A stretch of DNA of 64,000 bases, taken from assembly GCF_010183535.1 (NCBI RefSeq), contig NW_026526025.1:124001-188000 (forward strand). Reading direction: 5' to 3'. This DNA is from Caenorhabditis remanei. Lineage: Eukaryota; Nematoda; Chromadorea; Rhabditida; Rhabditidae. Positions 22,210 through 34,805 of this stretch are shown here, in pieces; position 1 is the first letter of the stretch; each line of letters starts with the position of its first letter. Below the pieces are notes generated by a model. The model was given only the letters and a program-made list of their open reading frames with translations. It was not told the origin of the DNA and did not search any database. The position numbers were made by a program, and so were the translations under genes.

Positions 22210-24038
22210 CTACATCGAAGCATCTTGCTGAAGTCCTGCAGTTTGCATCTCATCGATAGTTGACGATTTGCAGTGATAAGGTTTGAATGGATTGCGAACA
22301 GTCCTTTTGAATGGATTGCGAATGGTCCCATTGAATGCAGAGGCTTCGCCTAAAACCAATTAATTATTACAAAATGTTATGTAATCTTTAGTAACGGCAC
22401 CCAAGTACTCCAAATCTGAGTTTACGGCGTCAGCGGTCCAGAACAAACGCAAATAATTGATTATGGAGATAACGCCACAAAAAAGTTAAGCCATGACTTT
22501 AATAGGAAAAACTCGTTTTTTTGGGTCTGCTCAATGCAAGCAATCTTTTAGACAGTTGAAAATGCAGGGCACCGTGTTAGTAGCGTCACTAGAACGAACC
22601 ACCCGTTATTCATGCATCTTGCCAATATGAATCATCAAGAAAAAACAAACCTTTTGTGTAGAAATCACTTTGCTTCATCAAGTTATTCAGGTCGACAAGC
22701 TTGTCGGTGTCGACAAGATTCTTGGTGCCGACTGTAAAGTTTTCAGCATTGATTTTTGTTGGGGAGAGATGAGAGTTGACGGTGGTTGGAGAGCAATGAG
22801 AGTTGGCGATGATTGGATAGCTCATCGGAGACAAGATCTGAAAATTAAACTCAATGAATGTTTTTTTTGTTTAGAACTCACATCACGCTGGTTAATGTCA
22901 AAGTCCTGACCACTCGCAACTGTGCTGGGAAATGGGTCCAAAGTGTTCAGATCCGCAAGAGCTTCAGAAGAGCTTTCCAGTTCACATGAGGAAGTGTTCA
23001 CACAGAAGTAATCGTAAGACGGATTGGGGTAGTTTTGAGTGTGGATGGCTTCCGATTGATCGATGACTGCGTTGGTGTACCAAGTGGATGACGAGGTGAT
23101 TGGATTCTTCAATCTGTAGGCCAACTCGGCACCACCCAATGTCACCAAGTCATCGATTTCACGGTGCGTTACTTTTCCGCTCACAAAGTCACTCGCTCCC
23201 AAGCGATAGTATGCCTGCTAAAACAATATCCTCATTGAAAAGAAGAATTCAGAATTCTCATTTACCTTTTGGGACTCTTTGATCGCTATTTGGAGCAAAG
23301 TCTCCTCACGTTTCCGGACTTCATCTGATCTTTTGCATTCTTCAAGAGATAATCCAAGAGCAATTTGAAGTTGCATCTCCTTGTTGGTAGTAGAGAAAGA
23401 GTGATTACCGTCGTAATCGACTTCTAAAACTGGAGCAATAACAATGTGTCTCATTATCAATTTACTCACCAAGACTAACATCCCCGACACTGTCAGGAGT
23501 ACCACTACGACTCTCTTCAACTCCGCTGTTCATGAATTTGTTTCTCATTTCCTTGAAACTTTTTCTCTCTTTTTTCAAGAGCTCATCGTCGGACAGCAGT
23601 GAGCAAATCTTCTTGGCAGTCTCGCGCACGTTCATACCCACATCCTGATACTTCTCAATATATTGAAAATCTTTCAGAGTATCGATAAGGTATAAGTTCT
23701 CTGTACACTCCTCAACAACCTAAAAAAAATCTATAACATAAATACTATGAAGCGATTTCACTAACCATGTCATGCCCAGCTTTGACGAGATACTCAAGGA
23801 GAACGAGACTTTTGTAGACGTGTCGCCACTTCTTGCCACTCTCATTCATCCGCTTCCAAATGATTGGCATGATGTGAGTGAAAGCCATTGGACTGTGTGT
23901 CAGTTCCGCCAATTCGCACATTATTGATTTCGATGGTCCCCACGAGTCGTTGCTTGTTGCTTCACGTACTTTGATTTGATGAGCCGAATAGTTGCGAGTG
24001 GCATTTTTGACTTGGCGGCGGAAAGCTGAGATCGGCAT
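22210..24038 (-). CDS. Epsin-family endocytic adaptor (ENTH domain)
   Basis: Six exons (24038-23766, 23719-23470, 23429-23266, 23217-22882, 22837-22651, 22349-22210) join to 449 residues. The N-terminal 150 residues are a clear ENTH domain (RRQVKNATRNYS, KVREATSNDSWGPS, WKRMNESGKKWRHVYKSL), which binds phosphoinositides at the plasma membrane. Exon 3 encodes ubiquitin-interaction-like helices (LQIALGLSLEE and LLQIAIKES). The rest is disordered, with LDPFP (AP-2 type DPF motif), a clathrin-box-like LVDLNNL, and two C-terminal NPF motifs (RNPFKRTVRNPFK) for EH-domain partners. This is the full set of epsin parts, so it should link ubiquitinated cargo to clathrin coats. The ATG follows a tttatacag acceptor. 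Several usually conserved ENTH residues differ (for example Ser for Pro in SNDSWGP), which suggests a diverged paralogue and not the main worm epsin; I cannot compare genome-wide. Confidence 0.88.
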
Positions 24039-25320
24039 TCTCTGTATAAAAGAAAGTTAGCATAGAAGGCTGGTGAGCAAAGTGAAAAACGAAAAACGAG
24101 CTAACTCGCTCAAAAACTGACGACTAAACGAGAGCGACCAGAAAATAAATCGGCGAACAAATGGCGGAAAAGAAAAAACAATAAACGATACAAAAAAGGT
24201 CGCTTTAATGGGGCGCAATTGCACACTGACCTCTTTCTCCTTTTGCATCGATGGCTGCGTCTCTTCACTCGCTGTGTTCTTTCTTCCCCGTCCCCCGCGC
24301 GCACTATACAAAACACAGCGGCCTACTAACTGACGCGTTTCTTGTGCTGCACAAAATGCGCAAATACTACAGGAAATTCTTTCTAAAAAAGTGTTTCTGG
24401 AATGAAAATGATACATGTTTAAAAAGAGCGTATACAGTCTTCTATCAACTGGAAAACGTTTCTGGGTAGCTCTAGATACTACACACTTCATAGAATATTT
24501 TTATAGGCGATCATTTTCAGTAAACTGGTAAAAGAAATCTGCATTGCTCGACATTTCATTGTTGATTGAAATACCAAGAAGCAATGGGAAATAAGTTTTG
24601 CATAAAAACATAAAAATTTATTGATGGAGCAATGTAACAAGCGTGCAAATTTAGTTGAGCAAAGTGATGTATCTGCAATATGTTACTTTCAACGTCCATT
24701 TGAATATCAAAGTTAGGCGTCCTTTTTGTTATCTTCAGTGTCAAATCTGATAGTTTCCAAATATTTTTTAAAGTGTTTTTTTTTCTATTTTGATATAAAG
24801 CGTACAACTTGTTCCGACTGGACTGTTTTCTGTTCAAGTTTTCTGTTCAAGTTTTCTGTTTTCTATTTTCTGTTCAACTGTTTTCTATTCAAGTTTCATT
24901 CGAATGAGCGTTAGTATTATATATACCAAAAGTATTATGTTTTCCAAAAGTATTATATTTTCATCCTCCAACAAAACATGTTGATTCTTGAGAATTGGAG
25001 TCCACAACTCTTTATCAAAGTTTTCATTTCGGAAAATCATTTTTTGTCTGTCTAAAATCTTGTTTATCAGCAGCAACACCTTTTTCTATATAATCGATAC
25101 TAATCAAAATACTGGATAACGCTGACAATCTCTGACAGAAGTTTTCAACTTCTGCAAAAATGATGTTTTTGTGAGCGTTCACCTTTTCAACGCGCCATCC
25201 CACAAACTTATTTTTCACTAGACCAACTAACAGTTTATATAAAGTAAGAAATTCTCTTTCCGACCTATTTGAATAATTTGTATTTTTTTGGGAAACTGTC
25301 GAAACTCAGACTTGTTTTTA
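24039..25320. other. Intergenic; upstream of epsin
   Basis: 24039-24330 is relatively GC-rich with C/T-rich stretches and is the likely epsin promoter. From 24800 to 24900 a short repeat of 'caagttttctgtt' type occurs. The rest is AT-rich with nothing recognised. Confidence 0.4.
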
Positions 25321-25329
25321 AAGGTTCTG

Positions 25330-26759
25330 GGCCCATACTCCAAGGGTACAACGGATTGAGGGTACAATGACTCTTAGGGTACCATGACTCAGAGGGTACT
25401 ATACTTTTAAGGTACAACGAGTAAGTTGCTCTTAGGGTACAACAGATTGTTGACTCAAAGGGTACAACGAAATTTTTGATCACAACTGAACTTTGTAAAG
25501 TTTCATTACTCAAAATGTATGATGTTCCACAGAATAATAGTCCCACTGTGGAACGTTGATCCAAAATTTATAAATTTCATAAAAAAATAACAATCGAGTT
25601 TGGTTATTTAAGAGATATTATCTAACTGACTAGAGCACAATCCGTTCTGGCTGATTTTTTTATATGTTTTCACCCTGGGTATTCTAAGAACTTTATGCCA
25701 TACACCATTTGGCTCCGTCCCCTTTGCTGACGAAAATCAAAAATATTCTTGACTTGAGTTATTCAGAGCTAGAAAAGTACACACGCGACATTCCAGCCTG
25801 TTCTGACCATGTTTCAGTAGGTTACAGACACTACAAAAATTTACTTTCATTTTTTCAAGTTATACAGTTAGAGCTCTCGTAGCTTTCCCAATTTTGACTA
25901 AAAAACTCAAACACTTTAGGAGCATAGTGCAACATACTCAAAAAATACACATTTTTTCTGTGATATTGTTCAAAATTTGGCCTCTGTTCGTACGTGAAAG
26001 CTTCACTCGGTTACGATGGCGAGATGTTCTGGCGCATGAAACAGGATCTTTATAAAGAAATTTCCTAGTCATTTTTACCATGGAACTGGGTTCGTCGAAA
26101 CTCATATGGACCTACCCACAAAGATAACTTGCCTATTCACGAACGCAAAATAATGCAATTTTATGGCACAAAAATGCCGAAAAATCTAAAAAACATGAAA
26201 AAATTGAAAAATGTTTCCAAAAATGGATTTTTTGTACATGATGCAAGAGAGCTGGAAATTAGATGTCAATTAATAAAATGTACAAAATAAAACTGTCAAT
26301 TCATTTCTAAAAATATTTGGATCCTAAAGTTATCAGAATACCAAGGTTGAAAACATATCAAAAAATCAACCAGAACGGATCAGTTAGACTGAAACGTAAC
26401 ATGACCTCGTGGCTTCTGCTCTAGTCAGTTAGATAATATCTCTTAAATAACCAAACTCGATTGTTATTTTTTTATGAAATTTATAAATTTTGGACCAACG
26501 TTCCACAGTGGGATTATTATTCTGTGGAACATCATACATTTTGAGTAATGAAAATTTACAAAACTCAGTTGTGATCAAAAATTTCGTTGTACCCTTTGAG
26601 TATTCAGTCCGTTGTACCCTTTGAGTCAACAATCTGTTGTACCCTAAGAGCAACTTACTCGTTGTACCCTAAAAGTATAGTACCCTCTGAGTCATGGTAC
26701 CCTAAGAGTAACTTTTTCCTCGTTGTACCCTATTTCGTTGTACCCTTGGAGTATGGGCC
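25330..26759. mobile_element. Mutator-like non-autonomous element, 1430 bp
   Basis: The ends are GGCCCATACTCCAAGGGTAC and its exact inverse, flanked by a perfect 9-bp direct repeat aaggttctg (25321-25329 and 26760-26768). Terminal inverted repeats are about 320 bp. Within them the motif 'gtaccctaagag' or 'gtaccctttgag' recurs many times, each next to 'cgttgt'. Long inverted repeats with a 9-bp target duplication are typical of Mutator-like elements. The 750-bp core has no transposase. Confidence 0.8.
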
Positions 26760-26768
26760 AAGGTTCTG

Positions 26769-27090
26769 GTCAATTAGTTTAATTCTCAACTTTCCTGATA
26801 AATGTGATTTTCTTAACATACGTGGTGAAAAACGTTTTCATGATCTCTTCTTGTTTTTGCGATATTGATCCTTTTAGTAACGTGATGCCAGTTCATGTGC
26901 AAATTCTACTATTTATGTCATCTATCCCACTTTCACGCAAATAATTCCTACTCCATATGCCCAGATATTGTAGCTAACCATTCCCCAGAAGATATCCCTT
27001 GGTTGGCTACCGAAAGCGCTGTGAGCGGTCGCGTCGCGGAAAACGTGACATCCTACATGTGACATCCACGCGTATTTTTAGGTCAATATG
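26769..27090. other. Intergenic between two transposons
   Basis: No gene or repeat recognised between the Mutator-like and mariner elements. Confidence 0.4.
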
Positions 27091-27092
27091 TA

Positions 27093-28395
27093 CAGGGTGG
27101 CGCAGAATTACCCGCACAAAAGTTTGACGCCATAAAGCAAGGCGATTGACGCAATTTTGGTGCGCGTATTATTTAAATTTTTGTTAATTATATTATGTTT
27201 TATCATTCTGCCAAAATTCAGATAGATCGGTTTTGTTTTAGGTAAATGACACCGCCGAGTAGACACCGCTCTTCCATTTTGAACCTTTTAAAAGAAGGAG
27301 TCCAACCGGTTGACATCATTAAACGGCTCGGAGTCCCAAGTAGAACAGTGTATAATTCGATTTCTCGTTTCAAAAAGCTCGGCACGTTCTTGGATAGACG
27401 TGGGAGAGGGAGAAAAGCAACAGTCGTCACTCCAGATCGGATCAAAGCTGTGAAAGAGAGAATCAGAAGAAATGCACATGGGAGGATCAGAAAGATGGCG
27501 AAAGGTATGAAAATTAGTCGGCGTTTGTTGGGAAGGATTGTTAAAGACAAGCTGAAGCTTACCTGTTATCGTGAAAGAAAAGCGGCCATTCTCTCGGAAG
27601 CTACAACCAAGAATCGGCTCGAAAGATCGAAAAAGCTCCTTCAGCGCACGCTCAATTGTGAACACTTGGTTACAGTGTTCTCTGACGAGAAGCTGTTCAC
27701 GGTACAGGCTGAATTCAATCCTCAAAATCATCAAGTACTTGGTGAGACATCTGAGGAAGATTTTGCCAACGGAAAGACGATTCATCAAGCCTCTCACCCC
27801 GCTAGTGTGATGGTTTTTGGAGCAGTGTGTGCTGATGGCAAATCAGAATTGCTTTTTGTCGATCAAGGAGTCAAAATCAACAATGAAGTCTACATTTTGC
27901 AGATTTTAGAAAAGACATTTCTTCCCTGGGTTCAGAAGCACTTCAATGAACGTCACTGGGTGTTCTAACAAGACGGTGCTCCCGCACACACATCCAAGTT
28001 GTCGCAACAGTGGTGCGAGACCCATTTGCCTGCATTCATCCCGAAGGACGAATGGCCTCCGTCCTCGCCAGACCTCAATCCTTTGGACTACTCCATCTGG
28101 TGGTTTTGCAAAACAAGGTCAACGCTAAACCCCACTCAATTATCGAAGCCCTGAAGAAAACCCTGGTCAAGGAACGGGACGCTTTGTCGCCAGATTACCT
28201 GCGTGCAACCATCGATACCTACCCCAGACGTCTTAGTGCTGTCATCGAAAAGAGAGGAGGTCGGATGGAACAAGTTTAGCTGATAATTATTGTTATGATC
28301 ATGAATGAACTTTTTGTTGACTCCCATGGTTTTCTGACTTTTAATTTTTAAGATATAGCACTTATAGCTTGTGCGGGTAATTCTGCGCCACCCTG
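27093..28395 (+). mobile_element. Tc1/mariner element, 1303 bp
   Basis: Inverted repeats of about 28 bp (CAGGGTGGCGCAGAATTACC at the left end and its inverse at the right) are flanked by TA at 27091-27092 and 28396-28397, the target of Tc1/mariner transposons. Between them lies one transposase gene on the plus strand. The two ends are almost identical, so the copy is young. Confidence 0.92.
27246..28279 (+). pseudogene. Tc1/mariner transposase, two lesions
   Basis: The reading starts at 27246 with a helix-turn-helix DNA-binding part (IIKRLGVPSRTVYNSISRF) and an Arg/Lys-rich linker, then the catalytic triad: first Asp in FSDEKLF, second in QDGAPAHTS, third in SSPDLNPLDYSIW, about 32 residues after the second. 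A TAA at 27966-27968, just before QDGAPAHTS, truncates the protein, and a one-base shift near 28095-28105 moves the remainder (ending at 28279) to another frame. Apart from these the protein is full-length. The element could not move by itself but its ends may respond to related transposase. Confidence 0.9.
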
Positions 28396-28397
28396 TA

Positions 28398-29082
28398 ATT
28401 GCATTCACATCAGTCTGACAATAGTCGTCCCGCCGACAGTCTCTAGATAGTTTTCCCTTGTCTCAAGACGTTGGGAGCGTATTGAGTGAACATTTACCTT
28501 TTCCATGTATTATTATCTCTTTCTGTACCATCAGTACTAATTCGTGTTATGCGAGTCTTGTCAACCTTTTCTAAACTTTTAATCAACAATCATTTAGTTC
28601 CATGTCAAGGAATTTCCGAGATGAGGTTGTCAATGAGTGGGTTACTGATCTTACACTGTGTTTTTTTGTTACAGTGCTTATCTTTTCACAATTGTCGATT
28701 ACACGGTAATGAGATGATTTACTCCCTCTTTGAGGAGGCGGTTAGTTTCCGATCGCTAATTTTGCTGCGTTTTCAACAAGTCAATTCATCTTTATTTGTT
28801 TATTTGATAAGCTTTCCTATGTCTAATTCTTGCAGGTGTTATATTGTATTGATTTCTCGTATGTAGGTCATTCACACTAGTTCAATCCTTCCCATTCATT
28901 CGCTCATTTGTAATTGCTCTGCTACCTAGACTCATGTATTGATTCAGTTACGTAACATATACGTAGCGTTCACTTTTTCTCAAGTTCTCTTATTGATTGT
29001 TGTTTTTTTTTCTACACATTTAGTAGTTTCAGGCTTATTCAATTACTGGAGACTCCTCGACTTTCGACCCATACGTAATCTA
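28398..29082. other. Intergenic, 5' of DUF3557 pair
   Basis: AT-rich; a 126-codon open frame at 28486-28866 has no recognisable features and is not called. Confidence 0.4.
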
Positions 29083-30321
29083 ATGAATTCCACACACAAA
29101 ACTCCGCTGTCCTACCTGTGTGCACAGACGGTGCTAAACTATGTGGACTTTTCATTACGGTAATTTTTCAGTCATTCGTTAAGCATTTCCAATATTAATT
29201 TACAGAACAACACTATCCAAAAAGTGCCCCGGCTTTGTAACTCTTCATAAGTTCTCTCCGGCTCGAATCCAACATCTAAGTCTTGATAAAAAAAGAATGG
29301 AAGTTGACCATACTATTTATCGAGTGTCTGTAATCCGCATTCGTAAAGAAGGAGAACCTTCGGAACACGTCAAAGGGATGAATAGCAAAGGAGGATGGGA
29401 ATGCGATTTGGATGCGTACGGATTTGCGGAAGGAGAGCGCATCTATTCCGTGGACAATTTGGAAAAGACACTGGCAAGAGCAGAAATGCAATTAGAGAAA
29501 GATCTGAGCACTGCCAATCCGAAGGCTGCAGAAGCTATCAAGAAAAACTTTAACAGAGAGCATAGAGATAAAAGCGATAAAATTGAAGCGTTAAAATTAA
29601 AAGCAGGAAAGCTACCATCTGCGTATGATCAGTATATTCGCATGGTTGTGATTTCTAGTAAATTCAAAATCGTGGAATATGTCAAATACACCCGAAAACT
29701 ACACAAAGCAATGGAATATTTCGTGTCTAAAATATTTGGACATTCGATTATGAGTAACAAAAAGATAATAGTTGGAGATTTGACGATCGAGGATGGTGCT
29801 AGTGCTTATCTGGAAACAATATCTCCTAGAATAAACTATGAAGATCATCCTCTCAACACAATTACCACTGTGGGTGGAAACTATGTTGAGTTCCCAATCG
29901 TTGGGTCAGCTGATCTACATGTTATCAAAGGAGGGGACTTTATCAATCGTTCAAACGCCCTTCGTGTTCATTTAAAATTGACCGGTTTCATGTTGACGAT
30001 TTCTATGATTTGCTTGAGTACCTCAAAAGAGGAAACTGCCCAACTGGAAAGCACATCTCGATTATTAATGTAGACATGATATTCTTTGCATTGAGCTCAA
30101 TCCGAAACTCTGTGAGAGGCACATTTCCTGGAAATGAGTAAGTCAGAAAAAAATTATTTCTGTTCTTTTAAAATCATGCATTTTACAGAAATCCGATCCA
30201 ATGTTATACTGTACGACACGGCAATCCAGGAAAAGAAATAAACAGTTTCTTTGTGAGAAAGGGTATTATCACCGAACTTCACATCAAAATTCACCCACGA
30301 GGATTTGCCACCGAATACTGA
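29083..30321 (+). pseudogene. DUF3557-type protein, copy 1, frameshifted
   Basis: Exons 29083-29159, 29206-30137 and 30189-30321 match the intact neighbour at 31991-33230 exon by exon. The N-terminus (LNYVDFSLR, then FSPARIQHLSLDKKRMEV) and the GGW..DLD.YGF region have the layout of the nematode DUF3557 family. Exon 2 is one base short compared with copy 2: near 29976-29982 'catttaaaatt' stands where copy 2 has 'cactttaaaatt'. This shifts the frame and leads to an early stop at 30073; downstream the original frame is open again to the true stop at 30321, with normal splice sites. One recent deletion therefore explains the break. A shortened protein of about 300 residues could still be made. 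Confidence 0.7.
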
Positions 30322-31990
30322 TGAACTGTCGATGTGAATTATTTTCACTTACAAACACATTTTCTTGTTCGGAACTTAGTTCCATTCTCTTGTCTTTATG
30401 ATCTTTTTTCCATTTTCCCAGCTATATTTTGATGACTATTTCTCAAATTTCCATTGCTTACTGGGGGTAAAAATAAAATAAAACTGATATCTTTAACAAA
30501 TATGTTTACTCCTGTTTTTGACTTTGACGAAATACATCTGATGTCATTCTGTTCAGTTCCGACGAGTGTGACAAAAAACTGCAAAAATTCCCATGAGTAT
30601 CATTTAAAACTTCAAATTCCAAAAATCTATGACAACTCGTCATGTTTTCACACGTCATTCTCACATGAGCCACACAAATCGCCCGCTTGTAGTCATGGAA
30701 ACTAAACGTGAGAACACTCGTGTCTCATTCTTTATTTTATGACAGTTTTCTTCACACTAATTGAATAGTTTATATTGTAAACCAGTTATTTTGAAAAAAG
30801 AATGAAAACAATCAACAATATTGAAAATGAAGTTCAACATTATGTTTTACTGTGTTACAATTTTTTTACATTGTTTCCATGTCTTCCGACTCAAATACTC
30901 CATATTTTATTTATTTATTTTTGCTTCTTATTAAATTTTTACTCAACTCTCTAGGTTTCTTCTGCTCTCTTTTGCTCTTTTTGGTCTTATCGCCACATTC
31001 ATTCATAATTTTCATTCTTCTCTTGCATTTTCTTTTTTCCAAAGCCTTCAATTCTATTCCAATGTAAGCCCACTTCTCATGTATTCGCTCAATAAAAAGG
31101 GTAGATTTTGGACATTTGCATAAACAAAACTTTCGAAACTCTGAGTGAGATCTTGGTGTGTTTGATAATTTTTAACTTGAAAATACTTGAAATTTGTTAT
31201 TCTACCATTCGGTTTATAATAAAAACTCTATTTGAATGCACCTCGTCTTAAAATTTAAAAGAAAAAAAGTTACAAAAGCGTATTCAAACAGAGAAAATGC
31301 ACCTTCTAATGGAGGTACCCCGTTATTTCAGTTGGCCTTCAAAATTGACACTTTTCTTTTGTATCAATCAAAAGATATCTATCAAAGTTTAAGATTTTTT
31401 CTGTTTTGTTATGAATATTCAATAGACTTGTGACTGAAAACTATTCGAACTGACATGGAATGATGGCGAATTGATATACCTGGTTTTGGTTCATTATACG
31501 CTATCATTCCATGTGAGAAAGGTTGATACTGATTTGTCCAAGAGACGAGCTAAAAATAGAGATGGTCCCTTAAATTGTTTTTTGATAATGCTGCATTCTA
31601 ACTAATTTCATGAAAAATAGAGGTAGTGAATAGTAGGATGTGTTTTTAAACTCTGATCACAGTTGTGTTTTTCTTAAGTTATCATAAAGTGGGTATTATT
31701 TGATGTTGTTGTAAATTTGTTGGTTGAAGAAAACTTGAAAAGAGAGATTGAATCATCATACAACTTTCCCTCAAAAACATTTTTCATTTCAAATCCTATA
31801 TCACGTCTTTCATTCTCATTATGAGAAATGAAAGAATTCCTATATCACGTCTTTCATTCTCATTTTTCAAATCGCTTTTAAGTGATTCTTCCTTTCCGAC
31901 TCGTCATCGTTTTGCAGCTCAACTTCATTTTTTTTAAAAATTTAAGTTAAGGACTCGACCAAACCGTTCGTTCCATCAATTTTGTCAATA
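30322..31990. other. Spacer between DUF3557 copies
   Basis: 30470-30540 matches 33420-33490 ('ctgatgtctttaacaaa', 'tttactccagtttttg'), so the duplication includes the 3' flank. The rest is AT-rich. A short direct repeat of 'cctatatcacgtctttcattctcat' type occurs at about 31795-31862. No gene is seen. Confidence 0.5.
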
Positions 31991-33230
31991 ATGGAAACCA
32001 AAAAACCATTGAATATTCTATGTTCGGAAGCTATAATCAAGTATATGGATTTTTCGGTTCGGTAAGCATTCAATATTTATGTATGTGCATCCTAAATTCC
32101 TTTTCAGAACTGCGGTCACAAGAAAAAGTCCCGGTTTTTGTGAACTACAAAAGTTTACTCCCGCTCGTATCCAACGTCTCAGCCTCGACCAAAAAAGGAT
32201 TGAAATCGATGATGGTATTTACCGATTGAGCGTTGTTCAAACTTGTAATGACGGAGAACCTTCGCAGTATGTAAAGGAGATGAACAAAAAAGGCGGATGG
32301 GAAAATGATTTGGATGAATATGGCTTGGAAAAAGAAATTCCAGATTCTTCTGTAATAACTGTGCAATCTCTGGTAAACGCGCTTGCTCGAGCAAGAGGAA
32401 GGTTGGGAGCAAACATTAAGAAATATCCTAACTCCGCTGAAGCTTTTCGAAGACAGTTTCAAAAAGAAAATAGAACGATCTGCTACAAACTGAGAACTCT
32501 GAAGTTGAAATCAAGAAATCTTCCATCTGCTTATAATCAATATATTCGGCTGGCTGTAATCACGAAAACATTCAAAACTGTTGAATACGTGAAATACTCC
32601 CATCGACTACAAGAAGCAATGGAATATTTGATGACAAAAATATTTGGTTCCTCAACTCTCAATGACAAAAAGATAATTATCAGAAATATGAGGGTCGAGG
32701 AAAATGCTGGTGCTTATCTGGAAACGTTATCTCCTAAGATTAATTATGAAAATCATCCTCTCAACACAATCACCACCGTTGGTGGTAACTATTCTGACTT
32801 CGCAATTACTGGGTCAGCTGATCTACATATTATCCAAGGAGAGGACGTCAAATATTGTTCGAACGCTTTTCGAGTTCACTTTAAAATTGAGTGGCTCAAT
32901 GTTAACCAATTTTATGGTTTGCTTGAGTACCGCAAAAAAGCAAGTTGCCCAATGGGAAAACACATCTCGATTAACAACGGAGGCAGGAGATTCGTAGCAT
33001 TGAGCTCCATCCCGAACGCTGTGAGAGGAACATTTCCTGGAGATGAGTATGTTTCCTATAAATTAGGACTGTCATTATAAATTGATTACTTTTACAGAAA
33101 TCCGATCCAGTGTTATACTTTACGGCACGGCAGTCCAGACAGAGAAATCAACTGTTTCTTTGTAAGAAAGGCTAATGCCACTGAGCTTCATATCAAAATT
33201 AACCCACGAGGATTTGCCGCCGAACACTGA
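31991..33230 (+). CDS. DUF3557-type nematode protein, copy 2, intact
   Basis: Exons 31991-32061, 32108-33046 and 33098-33230 give 380 residues with GT/AG introns of 46 and 51 bp. The start (NILCSEAIIKYMDF, then RIQRLSLDQKRIEIDDG) resembles the F-box-like first segment of DUF3557 proteins, a large Caenorhabditis-expanded family of unknown function. Residues 60-85 contain KKGGWENDLDEYGL; the central part is Lys/Arg-rich and helical; the C-terminal half has alternating hydrophobic residues suggesting a beta-rich fold (LNTITTVGGNY, GSADLHII). No signal peptide or membrane segment is seen. Tandem duplication with a decayed neighbour is typical for families under birth-and-death evolution. Confidence 0.75.
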
Positions 33231-34270
33231 TAAGTTGTAAACTTGAATTCTTCTCAATCCAAAACGTGTGTTCTTGTTTTGAACTTCATTCCGTCCTAAT
33301 GCGTTGCGCAATTATTGTCATTGATCAAAAATTATAAAAACAATATTGTCTTTTTATAATCTTTTTTCCATTCTTCGAGCAATTATTGTTTACTCAAAAT
33401 TTCCCTGTTCATTGAAAACAAACATGAAATAAAGCTGATGTCTTTAACAAATTAGTTTACTCCAGTTTTTGGCTCCTTCGAAATACATTCAATGTCACTA
33501 TGTTTCTATAAGACACCAGTCGGCCCCTTGTAGTTATAGAAACTTTTACCCCGACTCGGCCATTTTCCGATATAATCTCCTCCATCTCTCCAAAGATGTT
33601 TCTAGAAGTGTATGAACAACCACACTTGTAATATCTGCTAGATGATTTAATGACCGTGAGTAATAAAAAATAATACATCGAAAGTATTTTTGTTTTGCTG
33701 TCTTTTGCATGGCATGATTTTTGCTTTTCAAGTGACTGGTCTTCAATATTAGGTGAGTAGTCCAAATATATTTACGAAAATGGGTGTAAAACTTAAAGCA
33801 TTTAAAAAACTGTTTAGTAATACATCGACATTACTCTAAACAAAAAACTGTCGTAAAGCTGTAGTCAAGGCTAATCAGCATTCCGAAACCGTTTCTCTGA
33901 TGTTGAACAAAGATATTTATTGCTGCACAACCAGGAATCATGAGTCCTCCGACCAAAAACGCAGGTGCGCAGTATGCTTAAAAAGAGCTACTGAGACCAT
34001 GACTAATCCGCGCAATACGTACGCAATTTGTTATACGGAGGGTCAAAACGCAAAGGGAGGGGTCTCAGGTAGCACCCTACCATCAATTTAAAAATATCTA
34101 ATGACGTGAGGATAAAAATAAAATAAGATTGCACTTATACATATCATCCGATGTAGCACATGTTCCAGAATATGCGGTTTTGTAATAGCTCGAATCACAA
34201 AAACTTTATTGAAAAAATAAAAATTCAGAATGGTTGATTTAGTTCTCCACAAAAGCATTAATGGTTTTCC
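33231..34270. other. Intergenic
   Basis: 3' flank of the duplicated unit up to about 33550, then sequence with no recognised gene. A 63-codon open frame at 33900-34091 with a few Cys residues is too weak to assign. Confidence 0.4.
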
Positions 34271-34292
34271 CCGCCTTCTCGGAGAAAAATCG

Positions 34293-34805
34293 TCATGTTG
34301 TCTCTATTCCCGCGTTTAATCTGACATTGAGTTGAATCTTTGTTTTGCGCATTCGATCGGAAACAAACATGTTCGGTGATTTTTTCAAAAACTTGGTGAA
34401 CACGCTTGATACTAACTTCTTATCCGTCGATCCATTGGCAAGCGAATTAAAAAAAAAACTTGTTCCCTTCACCGATGTAAACCGAGAAATACGTGAATTT
34501 TGAATACGCACCAGCCTTCCGAGCCTCCAAATATTTATCGATATCCGCATTCTTGAGAGTCGAATGGTACAAAATTATTGTTGACGAATTCATGGTCATC
34601 AGATGTTTTGCATTGAACCAATGGGCATGATGCAGGTGAACTTCAAAGTGTTCACTACCTTATTGGCACTAAATTGGAGTGGGCGCCATTCTGTGGTAGC
34701 CAGCTCATGATCTTGACTCGCTTCGGTTCCACGGAGATTGAAAAGTTCCAAATTGATAACATTGGTGAAGTTCAAAACTGAAATGTAGAAAATGATTAAC
34801 AAATA
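34293..34805 (-). pseudogene. FBA_2 F-box-protein fragment, decayed
   Basis: In two minus-strand frames I see the second half of an FBA_2 domain: NFTNVINLELFNLRG, then in another frame HLMTMNSSTIILYHSTLKN followed by ADIDKYLEARKAG, then STDKKLVSSVFTKFL. The middle pieces match the family pattern 'hLltmnc..i.l..s.lt..dln.flk.w..g'. At least two frameshifts (near 34610 and 34450) separate the pieces and no F-box is present. Confidence 0.55.

Noticed and set aside
24057..24491. 144-codon open frame upstream of epsin
   Set aside because: Composition is that of a promoter region; no conserved motif and it overlaps other frames of equal quality.
33900..34091. Cys-containing open frame, possible piggyBac tail
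   Set aside because: Too few metal-binding residues in the right spacing and no transposase nearby.
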